Below, in pieces: positions 1 through 6,962 of a stretch of DNA of 51,419 nt. The position numbers and the translations under genes are program-made. Below the pieces are notes generated by a model. The model made no database searches. It had not been told where the DNA came from and saw only the letters and a program-made list of their open reading frames with translations. The stretch lies in the NCBI GenBank assembly GCA_025463055.1, contig JAOAPV010000058.1, positions 1 to 51,419 of the forward strand, written 5' to 3'. Each line of letters begins with the position of its first letter. The first letter of the stretch is position 1. The DNA is from Candidatus Acidiferrum typicum (lineage in GTDB: Bacteria; Acidobacteriota; Terriglobia; Acidiferrales; UBA7541).

Positions 1-61
1 TCTCTTAGGGCAGTGCCTCCACATCTTAGACCCGGCCGGTTCGGCACTAGTCGCAGGCGAG

Positions 62-436
62 GTGGAGAACCGTGTGGATGGTGCAGAGCCCATCGGTCAA
101 GAATATCGCACGCAAAACTATCTGCGCCGCATCGTTGCCCTCACCGGCGCCACGCAAATGGGTAATGCTTATGACCTAACTGTCGGCAAAACGCGGTTTC
201 ATGTGCGCTATAGATATGTCAAGCGGCTGCGAGACCTGACAGATCCCCAAGGTGCATACGAGGAAACCTGCTTTTATCCCGCGAAGAAAGAAATGCCAAA
301 ATGCGAGCAAATTGCTACCGCGCTGCTGCAACTCAGGAACAATCCAGCGCTCTTTGACAGGTGGGCCGCTCAGAGCGGGGCGTTTAAGGCCGACGGCCAG
401 GCCTTCAGGCCCCGCGCATTAATTCACTTTCGATGA
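62..436 (+). CDS. Hypothetical protein, first of a coupled paralog pair
   Basis: A 124-residue soluble protein with a GTG start; I recognise no family. It is clearly a paralog of the next gene: both carry YLRR(I/V).ALTGA near the N-terminus, a DLTVG/RLTVG strand, a TCF motif, an ALLQL(R/K)NN helix, then LF.(R/K)W and AFKA(D/N)G. This order suggests one small alpha/beta domain. Its stop overlaps the next start as ATGA, so the two are probably translated together and may form a heterodimer (inference). There is no signal peptide or membrane segment. The gene begins close to the window edge, so an upstream partner or earlier start cannot be excluded. Confidence 0.6.
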   Translation: MENRVDGAEPIGQEYRTQNYLRRIVALTGATQMGNAYDLTVGKTRFHVRYRYVKRLRDLTDPQGAYEETCFYPAKKEMPKCEQIATALLQLRNNPALFDRWAAQSGAFKADGQAFRPRALIHFR

Positions 437-786
437 GAATGCAAACCAAATGCACGCGCGCCCAGCGCGCGGCAGAGTACCTGAGGCGCGTCGCTGCACT
501 CACTGGAGCCAAGCAAGACGACGATGGCACTTACCGCCTCACAGTCGGGGGTACGCACTTTCTGGTGGACGCTAAATTCGTACGTGTTATCTCCCCCCGC
601 TCCGAATCGACCTGCTTTTCTGTTGCGGCGGACCTAGACATGCCGAGCGCGGAAGTGGTGGCGTCTGCATTGCTGCAACTGAAGAACAACGCGAGACTGT
701 TTGAGAAGTGGAGAGACTGCCCGGCACATGCGTTCAAGGCGAATGGGAAGATGTTTAGAGACAAATATCAAGCTAACCAGAGATGA
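433..786 (+). CDS. Hypothetical protein, second of a coupled paralog pair
   Basis: A 117-residue protein that starts at an ATG overlapping the stop of the upstream gene (ATGA), a typical translational-coupling arrangement. It repeats the architecture of its neighbour: YLRRVAALTGA, a beta-rich middle, TCF, ALLQLKNN, LFEKW and AFKANG near the end. The conserved C-terminal FKA(D/N)G.(A/M)FR element suggests a functional tail. There is no signal peptide, membrane segment or recognisable catalytic motif. Function unknown. The pair looks like a tandem duplication that has diverged substantially while keeping the same fold (inference). Confidence 0.65.
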   Translation: MRMQTKCTRAQRAAEYLRRVAALTGAKQDDDGTYRLTVGGTHFLVDAKFVRVISPRSESTCFSVAADLDMPSAEVVASALLQLKNNARLFEKWRDCPAHAFKANGKMFRDKYQANQR

Positions 787-811
787 GACCTGAAGCAGTG
801 CAGCGCCGACT

Positions 812-1042
812 CTATACGAGGATTTCCACCGTAACGCGCATATGCCGCTTCATACCAGCCGCGCCGAAAATCGTGCGGAGGGCTATAGCTATGCGTCCAT
901 GGTGGCCAATCACCTGGCCGACGTCTTCCGGATGAACTCGCAGTTCGAGAATAGTCACCGCCTGTCCCTCGACCGAACGAACCTGCACCTCTTCGGGATG
1001 GTCCACGAGAGCCCTAGCGATCACCTCCAGCAGCTCCTTCAT
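812..1042 (-). CDS. khpA: KH-domain RNA-binding protein KhpA
   Basis: A 76-residue single KH-domain protein of the KhpA/YlqC (UPF0109) family. It begins MKELLEVIARALVDHPEEV, the usual family opening, and has the RNA-binding GxxG loop as GHHG at residues 46-49, followed by RIAIALRTI. An upstream in-frame extension exists but lacks family similarity. The start at 1042 has a good GGAGG-type ribosome site, and the length fits the family. KhpA normally binds structured RNA, often together with KhpB, and affects cell division and small-RNA function in Gram-positives. In many bacteria it sits next to rpsP; here it stands alone among small hypothetical genes. The GHHG loop lacks the lysine found in many relatives (GKQG). 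Confidence 0.85.
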   Translation of the reverse strand: MKELLEVIARALVDHPEEVQVRSVEGQAVTILELRVHPEDVGQVIGHHGRIAIALRTIFGAAGMKRHMRVTVEILV

Positions 1043-1130
1043 GGCCCACCTCCGCGTGTGCGTCAATATCGAGTTCAGTATTGGCAACGCGACGAGGAAG
1101 CCGAAAGGCAGATGAGCCTGCGCGTGATAG

Positions 1131-1337
1131 TCACTCCCTTCTGGCGTCGAGCCAGAAACTTGATCGTCTGACAGCAATGTCATGGTGGGTGCGATGGTCG
1201 AACACAACGTACTCGCCCGGGGATAGCGTAGTCAGCTCCCTAATACGAATGTTCGCAGACGCAAGGTCGCTCACCGGCTCAAATCTGCGGAAGCTTCCCG
1301 CGGGTTCTTTCTTCAGGATCTCAAATGGAGAATGCAT
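1131..1337 (-). CDS. Small 'PGEY' family protein, copy 1
   Basis: A 68-residue protein starting MHSPFEILKKE with a GGGAGG ribosome site about 7 nt ahead of the ATG. It belongs to a family with two other copies in this window (7867-8256 and 13062-13427, same strand). Shared features are an N-terminal (F/Y)(D/E)I(L/M) segment, a central helix with A..RI..L, and the strand SPGEYVVFDH. No signal peptide or membrane segment. Function unknown; the compact helix-plus-strand design could suit a regulator or small adaptor, but nothing in the sequence proves this. It is the shortest of the three copies. Confidence 0.6.
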   Translation of the reverse strand: MHSPFEILKKEPAGSFRRFEPVSDLASANIRIRELTTLSPGEYVVFDHRTHHDIAVRRSSFWLDARRE

Positions 1338-1588
1338 GGATGCCTCCCGCTTTGCATGGTGTTGTAAAGCAAACTGAAGGAGGGAAAAAAGTGGTTACGC
1401 TAAGGTAAGGACTCGGCCCGGAAGACCGGCAATTAATCCTAGTGGCTCGGACAATTTGCTGGCTGGAGTATGGTCGCTAGTTTCGTGAAAGTACAGTCTA
1501 TTCGGATTTCAGCGCAGCTCGGATCATGCGGGAGATCGATGCGACGCTGGCCCCGGGGAATACTGTGCTTGGCAAGAGCGTTGCTGGA

Positions 1589-2269
1589 TCAGTCGTGGAG
1601 GACGACGCTTAAGAGAGAAGGATCGATGTGAATTCCGCCGTTGTACTTGATGAAACCGAGCTTCTTGAATTTGTTCATGAACAGATTGACGCGCGTGCGG
1701 CTTGTGCCAATCATCTCCGCCAGCGTCTCTTGCGATACCTTGGGGAGTGCTCTCTGAGGTTGGTCTTCCTTGCCGTAGCGGGCGAGCAACAGAAGGGTGC
1801 GCGCGAGCCGTTTCTCGGTCGAGTTGAATAGTTGATCGACCAAGTCCTCTTCGATTCGAATGTTGCGGGTGAGCACGAAATGGATGAAGAGATCGGATAA
1901 ATCATGCTGCTCGTGCAGCACGTTTTGCATTTCCTTCTTGTCAATGACCAGGACCGTGCTAGGTATAGTGGCTGTGGCATTGCCCATGCGAAGCGGCTGA
2001 CCCGCCAGGCAACCCTCGCCGAAAAAGTCGCCGGGCCCCAAAATCGTGATGATCGCTTCCTTACCGCCTTCACTAACGGCGGTAATCTTCACAGCGCCTT
2101 CTTGTACATACATGACGCTGTTGGCGGGGGTGCCTTGAGAAAAGATTATATCGGCTCTCTTAAACTGCCTAACTTTTCTCGCCACGCCAGCCGAGTCTAG
2201 GAAAGCTTGGGCGTCGAATACGCCCTTTTTCTGGGGCATGCTCTTGGGTTTCTTCTTGCTGAGACTCAT
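1589..2269 (-). CDS. Crp/Fnr family transcriptional regulator
   Basis: About 226 residues with the Crp/Fnr layout. A cyclic-nucleotide-binding-type beta-roll spans roughly residues 20-120 (IIFSQGTPANSVMYVQEG, then a GPGDFFGEGCLAGQP loop). A dimerisation helix follows, then a winged HTH at about 178-210 (VSQETLAEMIGTSRTRVN). The glycine-rich FFGE loop is present but the conserved cAMP-contacting RxxxA pattern is not obvious, so the ligand is unknown. There is no N-terminal cysteine cluster of the FNR Fe-S type. I chose the ATG at 2269; a TTG 48 nt upstream is also open but adds unconserved residues. It is divergent from another Crp/Fnr gene across about 305 bp containing a CRP-like dyad. Confidence 0.85.
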   Translation of the reverse strand: MSLSKKKPKSMPQKKGVFDAQAFLDSAGVARKVRQFKRADIIFSQGTPANSVMYVQEGAVKITAVSEGGKEAIITILGPGDFFGEGCLAGQPLRMGNATATIPSTVLVIDKKEMQNVLHEQHDLSDLFIHFVLTRNIRIEEDLVDQLFNSTEKRLARTLLLLARYGKEDQPQRALPKVSQETLAEMIGTSRTRVNLFMNKFKKLGFIKYNGGIHIDPSLLSVVLHD

Positions 2270-2385
2270 AGATCGATTCTGTAACCGCGCCCCCTTCTGC
2301 GTTAAAAACGTCGCCAATAGTGCGAGGCGCTTGATGGTCTATTACTTCAGCTAGCTCGAAATTGAAGCACAATTGTTATTTTCTG

Positions 2386-2405
2386 TATGTGGGATACCGC
2401 ACATA
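2386..2405. promoter_or_regulatory. CRP-like dyad between divergent Crp/Fnr genes
   Basis: Perfect 6-bp arms TATGTG and CACATA are separated by 8 nt. Read as TGTG-N8-CACA, the half-sites and spacing match the known CRP pattern TGTGA-N6-TCACA apart from the two innermost bases. It lies in the shared intergenic region, about 117 nt from one regulator start and 170 nt from the other, which would suit auto- or cross-regulation. That it is actually bound is inference. Confidence 0.45.
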
Positions 2406-2574
2406 GGTAAGTTCGTTCCCGCTCATGCGCTGCCTCGTGATCCCCTGGTTTAAGATGTGTCCCGTTTCGCACATCTTGTTCGCCCCGTTTTTGGTTCAAT
2501 TGGGATGGAATCTCAGAGGCCATGAAGTTTTTACCCAGTGAATACAGCGCTTTTTGGCGCTGTCGAGGATGGAC

Positions 2575-3324
2575 ATGAGCGGGAAAAACTTTCGAGTCCA
2601 ACACACGGGTGAACGGACGAACATTGAGGGGAAACACGTAACGAACAAAGTACTACTGGCAACGCCCGACAATGAATACCAGATGATGCGTGCTGACTTG
2701 ACGTACGTCGATATGCCAAATCATCTTAGCCTGCATGAACCGTCACAAAACATTGAGTTCGTGTATTTCCCGAACCGAGGAATGGTTTCCCAGGTGGTAG
2801 TGACCAAAGACGGTCGAACGGTGGAAGTGGGTGTAGTGGGGAGCGAAGGTTACGTTGGGGCAGGATTGGCAGTTGGCTTGAGCAGAAGTTCGGTGCGGGA
2901 GATAGTGCAGATCGCGGGCGATGGCTTCCGAATGATTGGGAGTGCGCTAGAACGAATTCTGCAGTCGGCTCCCCAGTTACAGATGATCTTGGCGAGGCAT
3001 TCGGGGCTGCAAGGGATGCAAGTCGCACAGACCGCGGCGTGCAATCGACTCCACGATATACAGCAGCGTCTCTCGCGGTGGCTGCTGATGACTCAGGACA
3101 GGGTAAATTTGGGAATGCTTCCGATCACGCACGATTTCATAGCGATGATGATGGGCACGGACCGATCCACGGTGAGCGTGGCGGCGGGCATACTGCAAGA
3201 AAAAGGAATCATCGAATACGTGCGAGGCGCGGTGAGGGTCGTGAACCGCGGGAAACTGCAGAACTCCGCGTGTGAGTGTTACGGTGTCATTCAACAGTTC
3301 GAGGATGACGTCGGGCTGAGATAG
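2575..3324 (+). CDS. Crp/Fnr family transcriptional regulator (divergent)
   Basis: A 249-residue regulator. The N-terminal half is a degenerate cyclic-nucleotide-binding fold (VYFPNRGMVSQVV, then VGVVGSEGYVG where classical members have a GE.F.GE loop). The C-terminal half is a Crp-type winged HTH at roughly residues 184-215 (ITHDFIAMMMGTDRSTVS). The helix RHSGLQGMQVAQTAACNRLH is typical of a subgroup in which the small-molecule site is poorly conserved, so cAMP binding is doubtful. I chose the ATG at 2575 because GAGGA lies 5 nt upstream; an ATG at 2569 and a TTG at 2554 are less well placed. It is divergent from a second Crp/Fnr gene. Confidence 0.85.
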   Translation: MSGKNFRVQHTGERTNIEGKHVTNKVLLATPDNEYQMMRADLTYVDMPNHLSLHEPSQNIEFVYFPNRGMVSQVVVTKDGRTVEVGVVGSEGYVGAGLAVGLSRSSVREIVQIAGDGFRMIGSALERILQSAPQLQMILARHSGLQGMQVAQTAACNRLHDIQQRLSRWLLMTQDRVNLGMLPITHDFIAMMMGTDRSTVSVAAGILQEKGIIEYVRGAVRVVNRGKLQNSACECYGVIQQFEDDVGLR

Positions 3325-3332
3325 CAGTCCCT

Positions 3333-3358
3333 GCTGTGTTGGATATCCAACAGACAGC
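3333..3358. repeat. 16-bp perfect palindrome inside a hairpin
   Basis: TGTTGGATATCCAACA at 3337-3352 is a perfect palindrome, extended by GCTG/CAGC arms with a two-base bulge. It begins 9 nt after the stop of the Crp/Fnr gene. It has no following T-tract, so it is a weak candidate for an intrinsic terminator; it could be an operator-like site or a transcript 3'-end stabiliser. Confidence 0.5.
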
Positions 3359-3551
3359 AACCTCTCTCCGTCGCTAATGTTTAAGCGTTGCCAATTCACT
3401 TCAGTGTTGATGTGTGCTCGCTAGACGGTGGCTGGGGCGAAAGCTTGCTCAAAGCCATGAAAAGAGCGGTTTTTGTCGCCGCAATGCCGTCGAAGACCGA
3501 TGCCATACCCTCGTTCAACCGGAAGCCTGACCGCACCCATCGAGGTGTGCC

Positions 3552-3764
3552 ATGGAGGCGATGAGTCGCAAGCTGGTATGGGTGAAGGGACGGAATTTTG
3601 AGGGCTGGGCATGCGCTGAATGCGCGTGGGCGTTCAAGCCTTCGGGACTGGTTCGTGGGAACTCCATTGAAGAGATGAAGGTGGACTACGAACGGCAGCG
3701 TGACAAGGAGTTCGCATCGCATGTCTGTGCCGACCACCCAAGAGGCGGAAAAAATCCACTGTAG
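3552..3764 (+). CDS. Small Cys/His-rich protein, possible zinc site
   Basis: A 70-residue protein with a CxxC pair (WACAECAWAF) near residue 20 and a C-terminal HxCxxH (HVCADH) near residue 60. This spacing could build one zinc-binding site. Between them lies a charged helix (SIEEMKVDYERQRDKEF). I chose the ATG at 3552 because GAGG sits 6 nt upstream; an ATG nine bases later is possible. No signal peptide. I do not recognise a named family. A small zinc-ribbon-like regulator or redox protein is possible, but that is inference. Confidence 0.6.
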   Translation: MEAMSRKLVWVKGRNFEGWACAECAWAFKPSGLVRGNSIEEMKVDYERQRDKEFASHVCADHPRGGKNPL

Positions 3765-4105
3765 GCGCATCACTCGCCGGCTGTGATTCTCGTGTTCCTA
3801 CAACGAAACTTTAGTTCAAAGCAGGATGAGCCAGGTTGTTCTGGAAAACGTACATCGAAATTGAATGCGATCCGAAAGTTTGGAGTCAGGTGGAGTCGCT
3901 GATTCGGTCGAAATTGCCTGCTGCTGCGCGGAGGAGATGAACGGTCGAGGCTCGGGGAGCAGGATGAACTAGAGGCGCCACAGGCTGACAAGAAAGACGA
4001 TGCAAAACCCCCACACGCAAGGTTGGCGTGTGGGGCACCCGGGCGAACCTCTACCTACCGGCCACTCGCCCACCCAGAGTCACCCACCTCTCGACCGGTC
4101 GGCGA
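3765..4105. other. Gene-free stretch with one REP-like element
   Basis: About 340 bp between convergent genes. I see no convincing coding sequence. Its only clear structure is the palindromic element at 4011-4040, annotated separately. Confidence 0.5.
4011..4040. repeat. REP-like palindrome, family 1, copy 1
   Basis: Arms CCACACGC and GCGTGTGG flank a 7-nt loop and are followed by GGCACCC. The same unit recurs at 4720-4748 and, in a degraded form, at 47244-47274. All three are intergenic, which is the behaviour of REP-like dispersed elements. Confidence 0.65.
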
Positions 4106-4579
4106 TTAGTGATGCTTATTGGTGGGATCACCTTCAGCCATCATGGCCTCCATTACGCGCCTTTCTGAGGGGTCGGGAACGATGCCGGTTATATGGGCTT
4201 CTATAACGGTCTCGTTGTGCTGGTTCTTGAACACGGCCTCCGCTTTGGCCCTATTACGGTCGTCGAGTTCCGTGATGCTGAGAGAACATTCTATTGTGTC
4301 GCCAAAATATACCGGCCTCTTGAAACGAAAGTTCATTCCTGACGCCAACCAGCCGATTTGTCCGCCGATCTCGGTGACCAGGCTGGCAACCAAGAGTCCG
4401 TGACAAATTCGGCCACGAAAGTCTTTTGCGTTTGCGAAGCGATCGTCAAAATGTACGGGGTTATAGTCTCGGCTGATGTCCGCAAAGGCTATCGTGTCCT
4501 GTTCGGTGAACGTGCGTGAAACAGCGAAAGAGTCGCCTAGCTTCAACCCGGCAATCGCTTGTTTTCGCATGGATGACAT
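4106..4579 (-). CDS. MaoC-family (R)-specific enoyl-CoA hydratase
   Basis: A 157-residue hot-dog-fold protein of the MaoC/PhaJ group, which hydrates trans-2-enoyl-CoA to (R)-3-hydroxyacyl-CoA. The diagnostic hydratase segment AFADISRDYNPVHFDD is present: D38 and H43 have the same five-residue spacing as the catalytic Asp/His of PhaJ. It is followed by ICHGLLVASL, the usual G-helix, and the late strand MNFRFKRPVYFGDTI. The length matches single-domain hydratases. It stands alone with REP-like elements on both sides, so the context does not say whether it feeds polyhydroxyalkanoate synthesis or another acyl-CoA route. The start ATG is at 4579; a second ATG (MRKQ) lies 9 nt inside. Confidence 0.85.
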   Translation of the reverse strand: MSSMRKQAIAGLKLGDSFAVSRTFTEQDTIAFADISRDYNPVHFDDRFANAKDFRGRICHGLLVASLVTEIGGQIGWLASGMNFRFKRPVYFGDTIECSLSITELDDRNRAKAEAVFKNQHNETVIEAHITGIVPDPSERRVMEAMMAEGDPTNKHH

Positions 4580-4609
4580 ACGTACTCACGGTCTTAAAAG
4601 ATTTCTTCA

Positions 4610-4663
4610 GGGGCTAAAGCCCGATTCGATTGGCGGCGTTACGTGGGGGCTATAAGCCCCCAC
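4610..4663. repeat. Pair of G/C-rich hairpins (REP-like)
   Basis: A short palindrome GGGGCTAAAGCCC (4610-4622) is followed by a strong hairpin with arms GTGGGGGCT/AGCCCCCAC and an ATA loop (4643-4663). It lies upstream of the MaoC gene, in a gap. There is no T-tract, so it looks like a dispersed palindromic element rather than a terminator. Confidence 0.55.
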
Positions 4664-4719
4664 CTCGTAAGGAAAACACTCACTAAGAAAAAGACTCGGC
4701 CGACAGCACTGCGATATCG

Positions 4720-4748
4720 CCACACGCAAAGTCGGCGTGTGGGGCACC
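4720..4748. repeat. REP-like palindrome, family 1, copy 2
   Basis: Arms CCACACGC and GCGTGTGG with loop AAAGTCG, followed by GGCACC. It matches the copy at 4011 in both arms and the downstream flank and differs mainly in the loop. About 700 bp separate the two copies, which bracket the MaoC gene. Confidence 0.65.
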
Positions 4749-4780
4749 GAACCGCGCGAGGAGTGTGATTGGCGCGTGGC

Positions 4781-5050
4781 TCAGAGCGTGGGGAAGAAGA
4801 GGTCCTTAGGGTTTGTGCTCCAGCCGTGTATTGATTCGGGTTTTATCAGGCTTGGAGGGTGGCTTTGGGCGCCGTCGCTCATCTGGAGGGAATAACCGTT
4901 TGCGAGGTAGGAAGGGAGATCGCGGTGATCGGTGACCGGGATGTAGGGTCCTTCTTTGCCGAGATGGACGTGGTAGCGGTCGTCGTTGAAGCGATGGGGG
5001 AACAAACGGGTTCCTGATTTCTTGCCGCGACGGACTATGGCGAACAGCAT
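4781..5050 (-). CDS. Hypothetical small protein
   Basis: An 89-residue protein from an ATG at 5050 preceded by AGAGGTG. The frame stays open further upstream, but that part looks unconserved. The N-terminal part is basic (IVRRGKKSGTRLFPHRF) and the centre is rich in aromatic and charged residues (DDRYHVHLGKEGPYIPVTD), resembling a small beta domain. The C-terminus has S.HGWSTNPKDLFF. There is no signal peptide or membrane segment. Function unknown. Confidence 0.5.
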   Translation of the reverse strand: MLFAIVRRGKKSGTRLFPHRFNDDRYHVHLGKEGPYIPVTDHRDLPSYLANGYSLQMSDGAQSHPPSLIKPESIHGWSTNPKDLFFPTL

Positions 5051-5152
5051 GGAGCACCTCTTGAAGAAGTAAAAGCTCGCGTATTTTACAAAACGGGACG
5101 CTGCGCTGGTAAGTGGGTAGGTCTGTGGAAAAATGTGCATCGCTTTTTGCAG

Positions 5153-5575
5153 TCAGCGGCGTTTCTTGCCTTCGTGCTGCGCGACGCGGGCTTTCACTAA
5201 TTTCTTGATAAGCGCGGTTGGAAGTGGCTTGTCGGCGGGGAAGTGGATGGTGCCTTTGGATGTGGAGAAGCCTTTGAGTTCGTTCTCGAATGCTTCGATA
5301 ACGGATGCGGTGGGGAACAGGCTGCAGTGGGTTGAAAAGGCGGCGAACCAGACGAGCACTCCGTTGTGCTTGAAGGCTGGGATCCGATAACTGATGGTCT
5401 CAGTGGCTTCCGGTGGCACAGCAGAGCGAATCGTCGCGCGCATCTTGTTCAAGGTACTCCGGACGGGTTCCGGGATGCCGGCGAGGTATTCGTCGACGTC
5501 TTTCGGGGCGCGTTTTGGTTTTTGGGTTTGCGCTTTCGCAGCAGAGCTGTGATGGTTAGACTTCACTTTTTTCAT
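5153..5575 (-). CDS. DUF1801 family protein
   Basis: A 140-residue protein of the DUF1801 (YdhG-like, frataxin-fold) family. It has a lysine-rich N-terminal tail of about 25 residues, then the family core: DVDEYLAGIPEPVRSTLNKMRATIR, the ETISYRIPAFKHNG motif, and a C-terminal FPADKPLPTALIKKLVKARV segment. Some relatives in Bacillus are called intracellular iron chaperones, but this has not been shown for the broad family. Its ATG is 38 bp from the divergent start of a second DUF1801 gene, so the two are diverged duplicates sharing one promoter region. Expected to be cytosolic. Confidence 0.8.
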   Translation of the reverse strand: MKKVKSNHHSSAAKAQTQKPKRAPKDVDEYLAGIPEPVRSTLNKMRATIRSAVPPEATETISYRIPAFKHNGVLVWFAAFSTHCSLFPTASVIEAFENELKGFSTSKGTIHFPADKPLPTALIKKLVKARVAQHEGKKRR

Positions 5576-5613
5576 GCGGCCATGCTATCAAGGAGGGTCA
5601 ATAAAATAAAACT

Positions 5614-5994
5614 ATGACTCCGAGAAAAGCGCGGCCCGCGACCATCACCGAGTACATCAATGCCGCTCCGAAAGAGGCTCAGAAGAAACTGCGCGAGATG
5701 CGGGCTTGTATTCGCGCTGCAGCACCGGGTGCCAAGGAAGGCCTGAAGTGGGGGATGCCGGCGTTTTTCGCCCGGAGGATATTGGTGACGTTCGCCGCGC
5801 ACGAACATCACATCGGCTTCTATCCGACGCCCTCGGCAGTGAAAGCTTTTGCGGACGATCTTTCGAAATTTGCCACGGCTCGCGGGTCGATCCAGTTTCC
5901 GCTCGAGAAGTCGCTACCTCTAGCGCTGATTCGCAAGATCACCGCGTTTCGCGTTCGAGAGAGTGTCGAGCAAGACAAGAGATGGCGAACGTGA
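5614..5994 (+). CDS. DUF1801 family protein (divergent paralog)
   Basis: A 126-residue DUF1801 protein lacking the basic tail of its divergent neighbour. The core is clear: TITEYINAAPKEAQKKLREM, then GLKWGMPAFF (the counterpart of SYRIPAF), IGFYPTPSAVKAF, and the closing FPLEKSLPLALIRKIT. The KWGMPAF variant marks a different subgroup from the YRIPAF copy, which suggests an old duplication or independent acquisition. The AAGGAGG upstream is about 16 nt from the ATG, further than usual; no closer alternative start in frame looks better. No signal or membrane segment; function not established. Confidence 0.8.
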   Translation: MTPRKARPATITEYINAAPKEAQKKLREMRACIRAAAPGAKEGLKWGMPAFFARRILVTFAAHEHHIGFYPTPSAVKAFADDLSKFATARGSIQFPLEKSLPLALIRKITAFRVRESVEQDKRWRT

Positions 5995-6072
5995 CGGAAA
6001 GATTGTAGCTAGATCGCTTTCGGCTTTCCAGTTAACGGGACAACAATCAGCTAGAGCTTGCATCCATCGCCC

Positions 6073-6309
6073 TCAGGCGTTCACCGCGCGGACTAACTCC
6101 TTTCGTGGGGGGAGGATTCGGGGAGTGAACTGGGGATATCGCTTCCTGATCATACTTAATGCGAAATCGACGCTCTGGTCGAAACTCTTGCCGGAGAATC
6201 GTTGTGAATTGACGACGTGGCGGAGCTCGTTCTGTGGGTCACCCTTTGCGGCTGGCGGGATTCGTTCATTTAGCTCGCGCTGCATGGCTTTTTGCTGTTC
6301 GTAATGCAC
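6073..6309 (-). CDS. Hypothetical small basic protein
   Basis: A 78-residue protein starting at GTG 6309, chosen because AAGGAAG lies about 5 nt upstream. An ATG 27 nt further in (MQRELNERI) is also possible, and the frame is open further upstream. It is charged and probably helical at the start, with a C-terminal segment DQSVDFALSMIRKRYPQFTPR. No known motif, signal or membrane segment. It is divergent from the cupin gene across about 100 bp. Confidence 0.45.
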   Translation of the reverse strand: MHYEQQKAMQRELNERIPPAAKGDPQNELRHVVNSQRFSGKSFDQSVDFALSMIRKRYPQFTPRILPPRKELVRAVNA

Positions 6310-6410
6310 GTGGCTTCCTTTCAGTTTTGGGGAACGCAGTATACGGCTTTTTGGTCGACTGGCAAAGTCGCACCGGGTAGTTTGGGCTAGGATGTCTAGA
6401 GGGGGCTTGC

Positions 6411-6740
6411 ATGCCATTTATTGACGTTAGCAACCTCGATGCCGTTGAGCGCGTGCCGGGCTGGCATGGGCGTTATTTCCACTCGCAGAGCATGACCTTC
6501 GCGCATTATGACTTCGCGCGTGGCTCGTCCATTCACGAGCACCACCATCCGCAGGAAGAAGTCTACGAGGTGATCGAGGGCGAACTCGAGGTGACCATCG
6601 ACGGAACGGCCCGGATAGCCCGAGCGGGCGTGGTGGCGATTGTGCCGAGTAATATGCGGCATTCCGTAAAGGCACTCACGGACGGGCGGGCGATCATCGT
6701 GGACTATCCCCTAAGGCGCGATTTCGTCCAGGCTCGCTAA
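6411..6740 (+). CDS. Cupin-domain protein
   Basis: A 109-residue single-domain cupin. Motif 1 is clear: HEHHHPQEEVYEVIEG supplies the histidines and glutamate (HxHx3-4E, with G at the end) that normally bind a divalent metal. Motif 2 is the PSNMRHSV segment, with the second-motif histidine. Small cupins of this kind act as metal-dependent isomerases or dioxygenases, or as sensors; nothing here names the substrate. GAGGGGG precedes the ATG by about 5 nt. It is probably monocistronic, divergent from a small hypothetical gene. Confidence 0.8.
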   Translation: MPFIDVSNLDAVERVPGWHGRYFHSQSMTFAHYDFARGSSIHEHHHPQEEVYEVIEGELEVTIDGTARIARAGVVAIVPSNMRHSVKALTDGRAIIVDYPLRRDFVQAR

Positions 6741-6809
6741 AGCTAGCCGCACCCGGGTGAGGCTGCCTCAAGGGCGTTCCAGATGCTCCGCTGCCGTCTA
6801 CCCGTTAGG

Positions 6810-6962
6810 TCAGATGGTAGCGGCTCGGCCGCGGAGGAAATGCAGGACGAGCATCACGATACCGATAATCAGCAGGACGTGAACGACGCCAGCCGAAACG
6901 TGAAACGCGAAGAACCCGAGTAACCAGAGAACGATGAGAACTGCGGCGATTAATGCAAGCAT
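6810..6962 (-). CDS. Tiny membrane protein, lmo0937 family type
   Basis: A 50-residue protein starting at ATG 6962 with AAGGAG 7 nt upstream; an earlier in-frame start adds an unconserved polar stretch. It is two short hydrophobic segments (MLALIAAVLIVLWLLGFFAF and VVHVLLIIGIVMLVLHFL) joined by a glycine-containing turn and ending in a basic GRAA tail. That is the pattern of the lmo0937/DUF5670 family of small membrane proteins, which are often stress-associated. It is expected to sit in the inner membrane. Confidence 0.75.
   Translation of the reverse strand: MLALIAAVLIVLWLLGFFAFHVSAGVVHVLLIIGIVMLVLHFLRGRAATI

Noticed and set aside
1480-1611. Short plus-strand frame with apparently ordinary codon use
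   Set aside because: No start codon fits and it overlaps the end of a Crp/Fnr gene on the other strand; at best a gene remnant.
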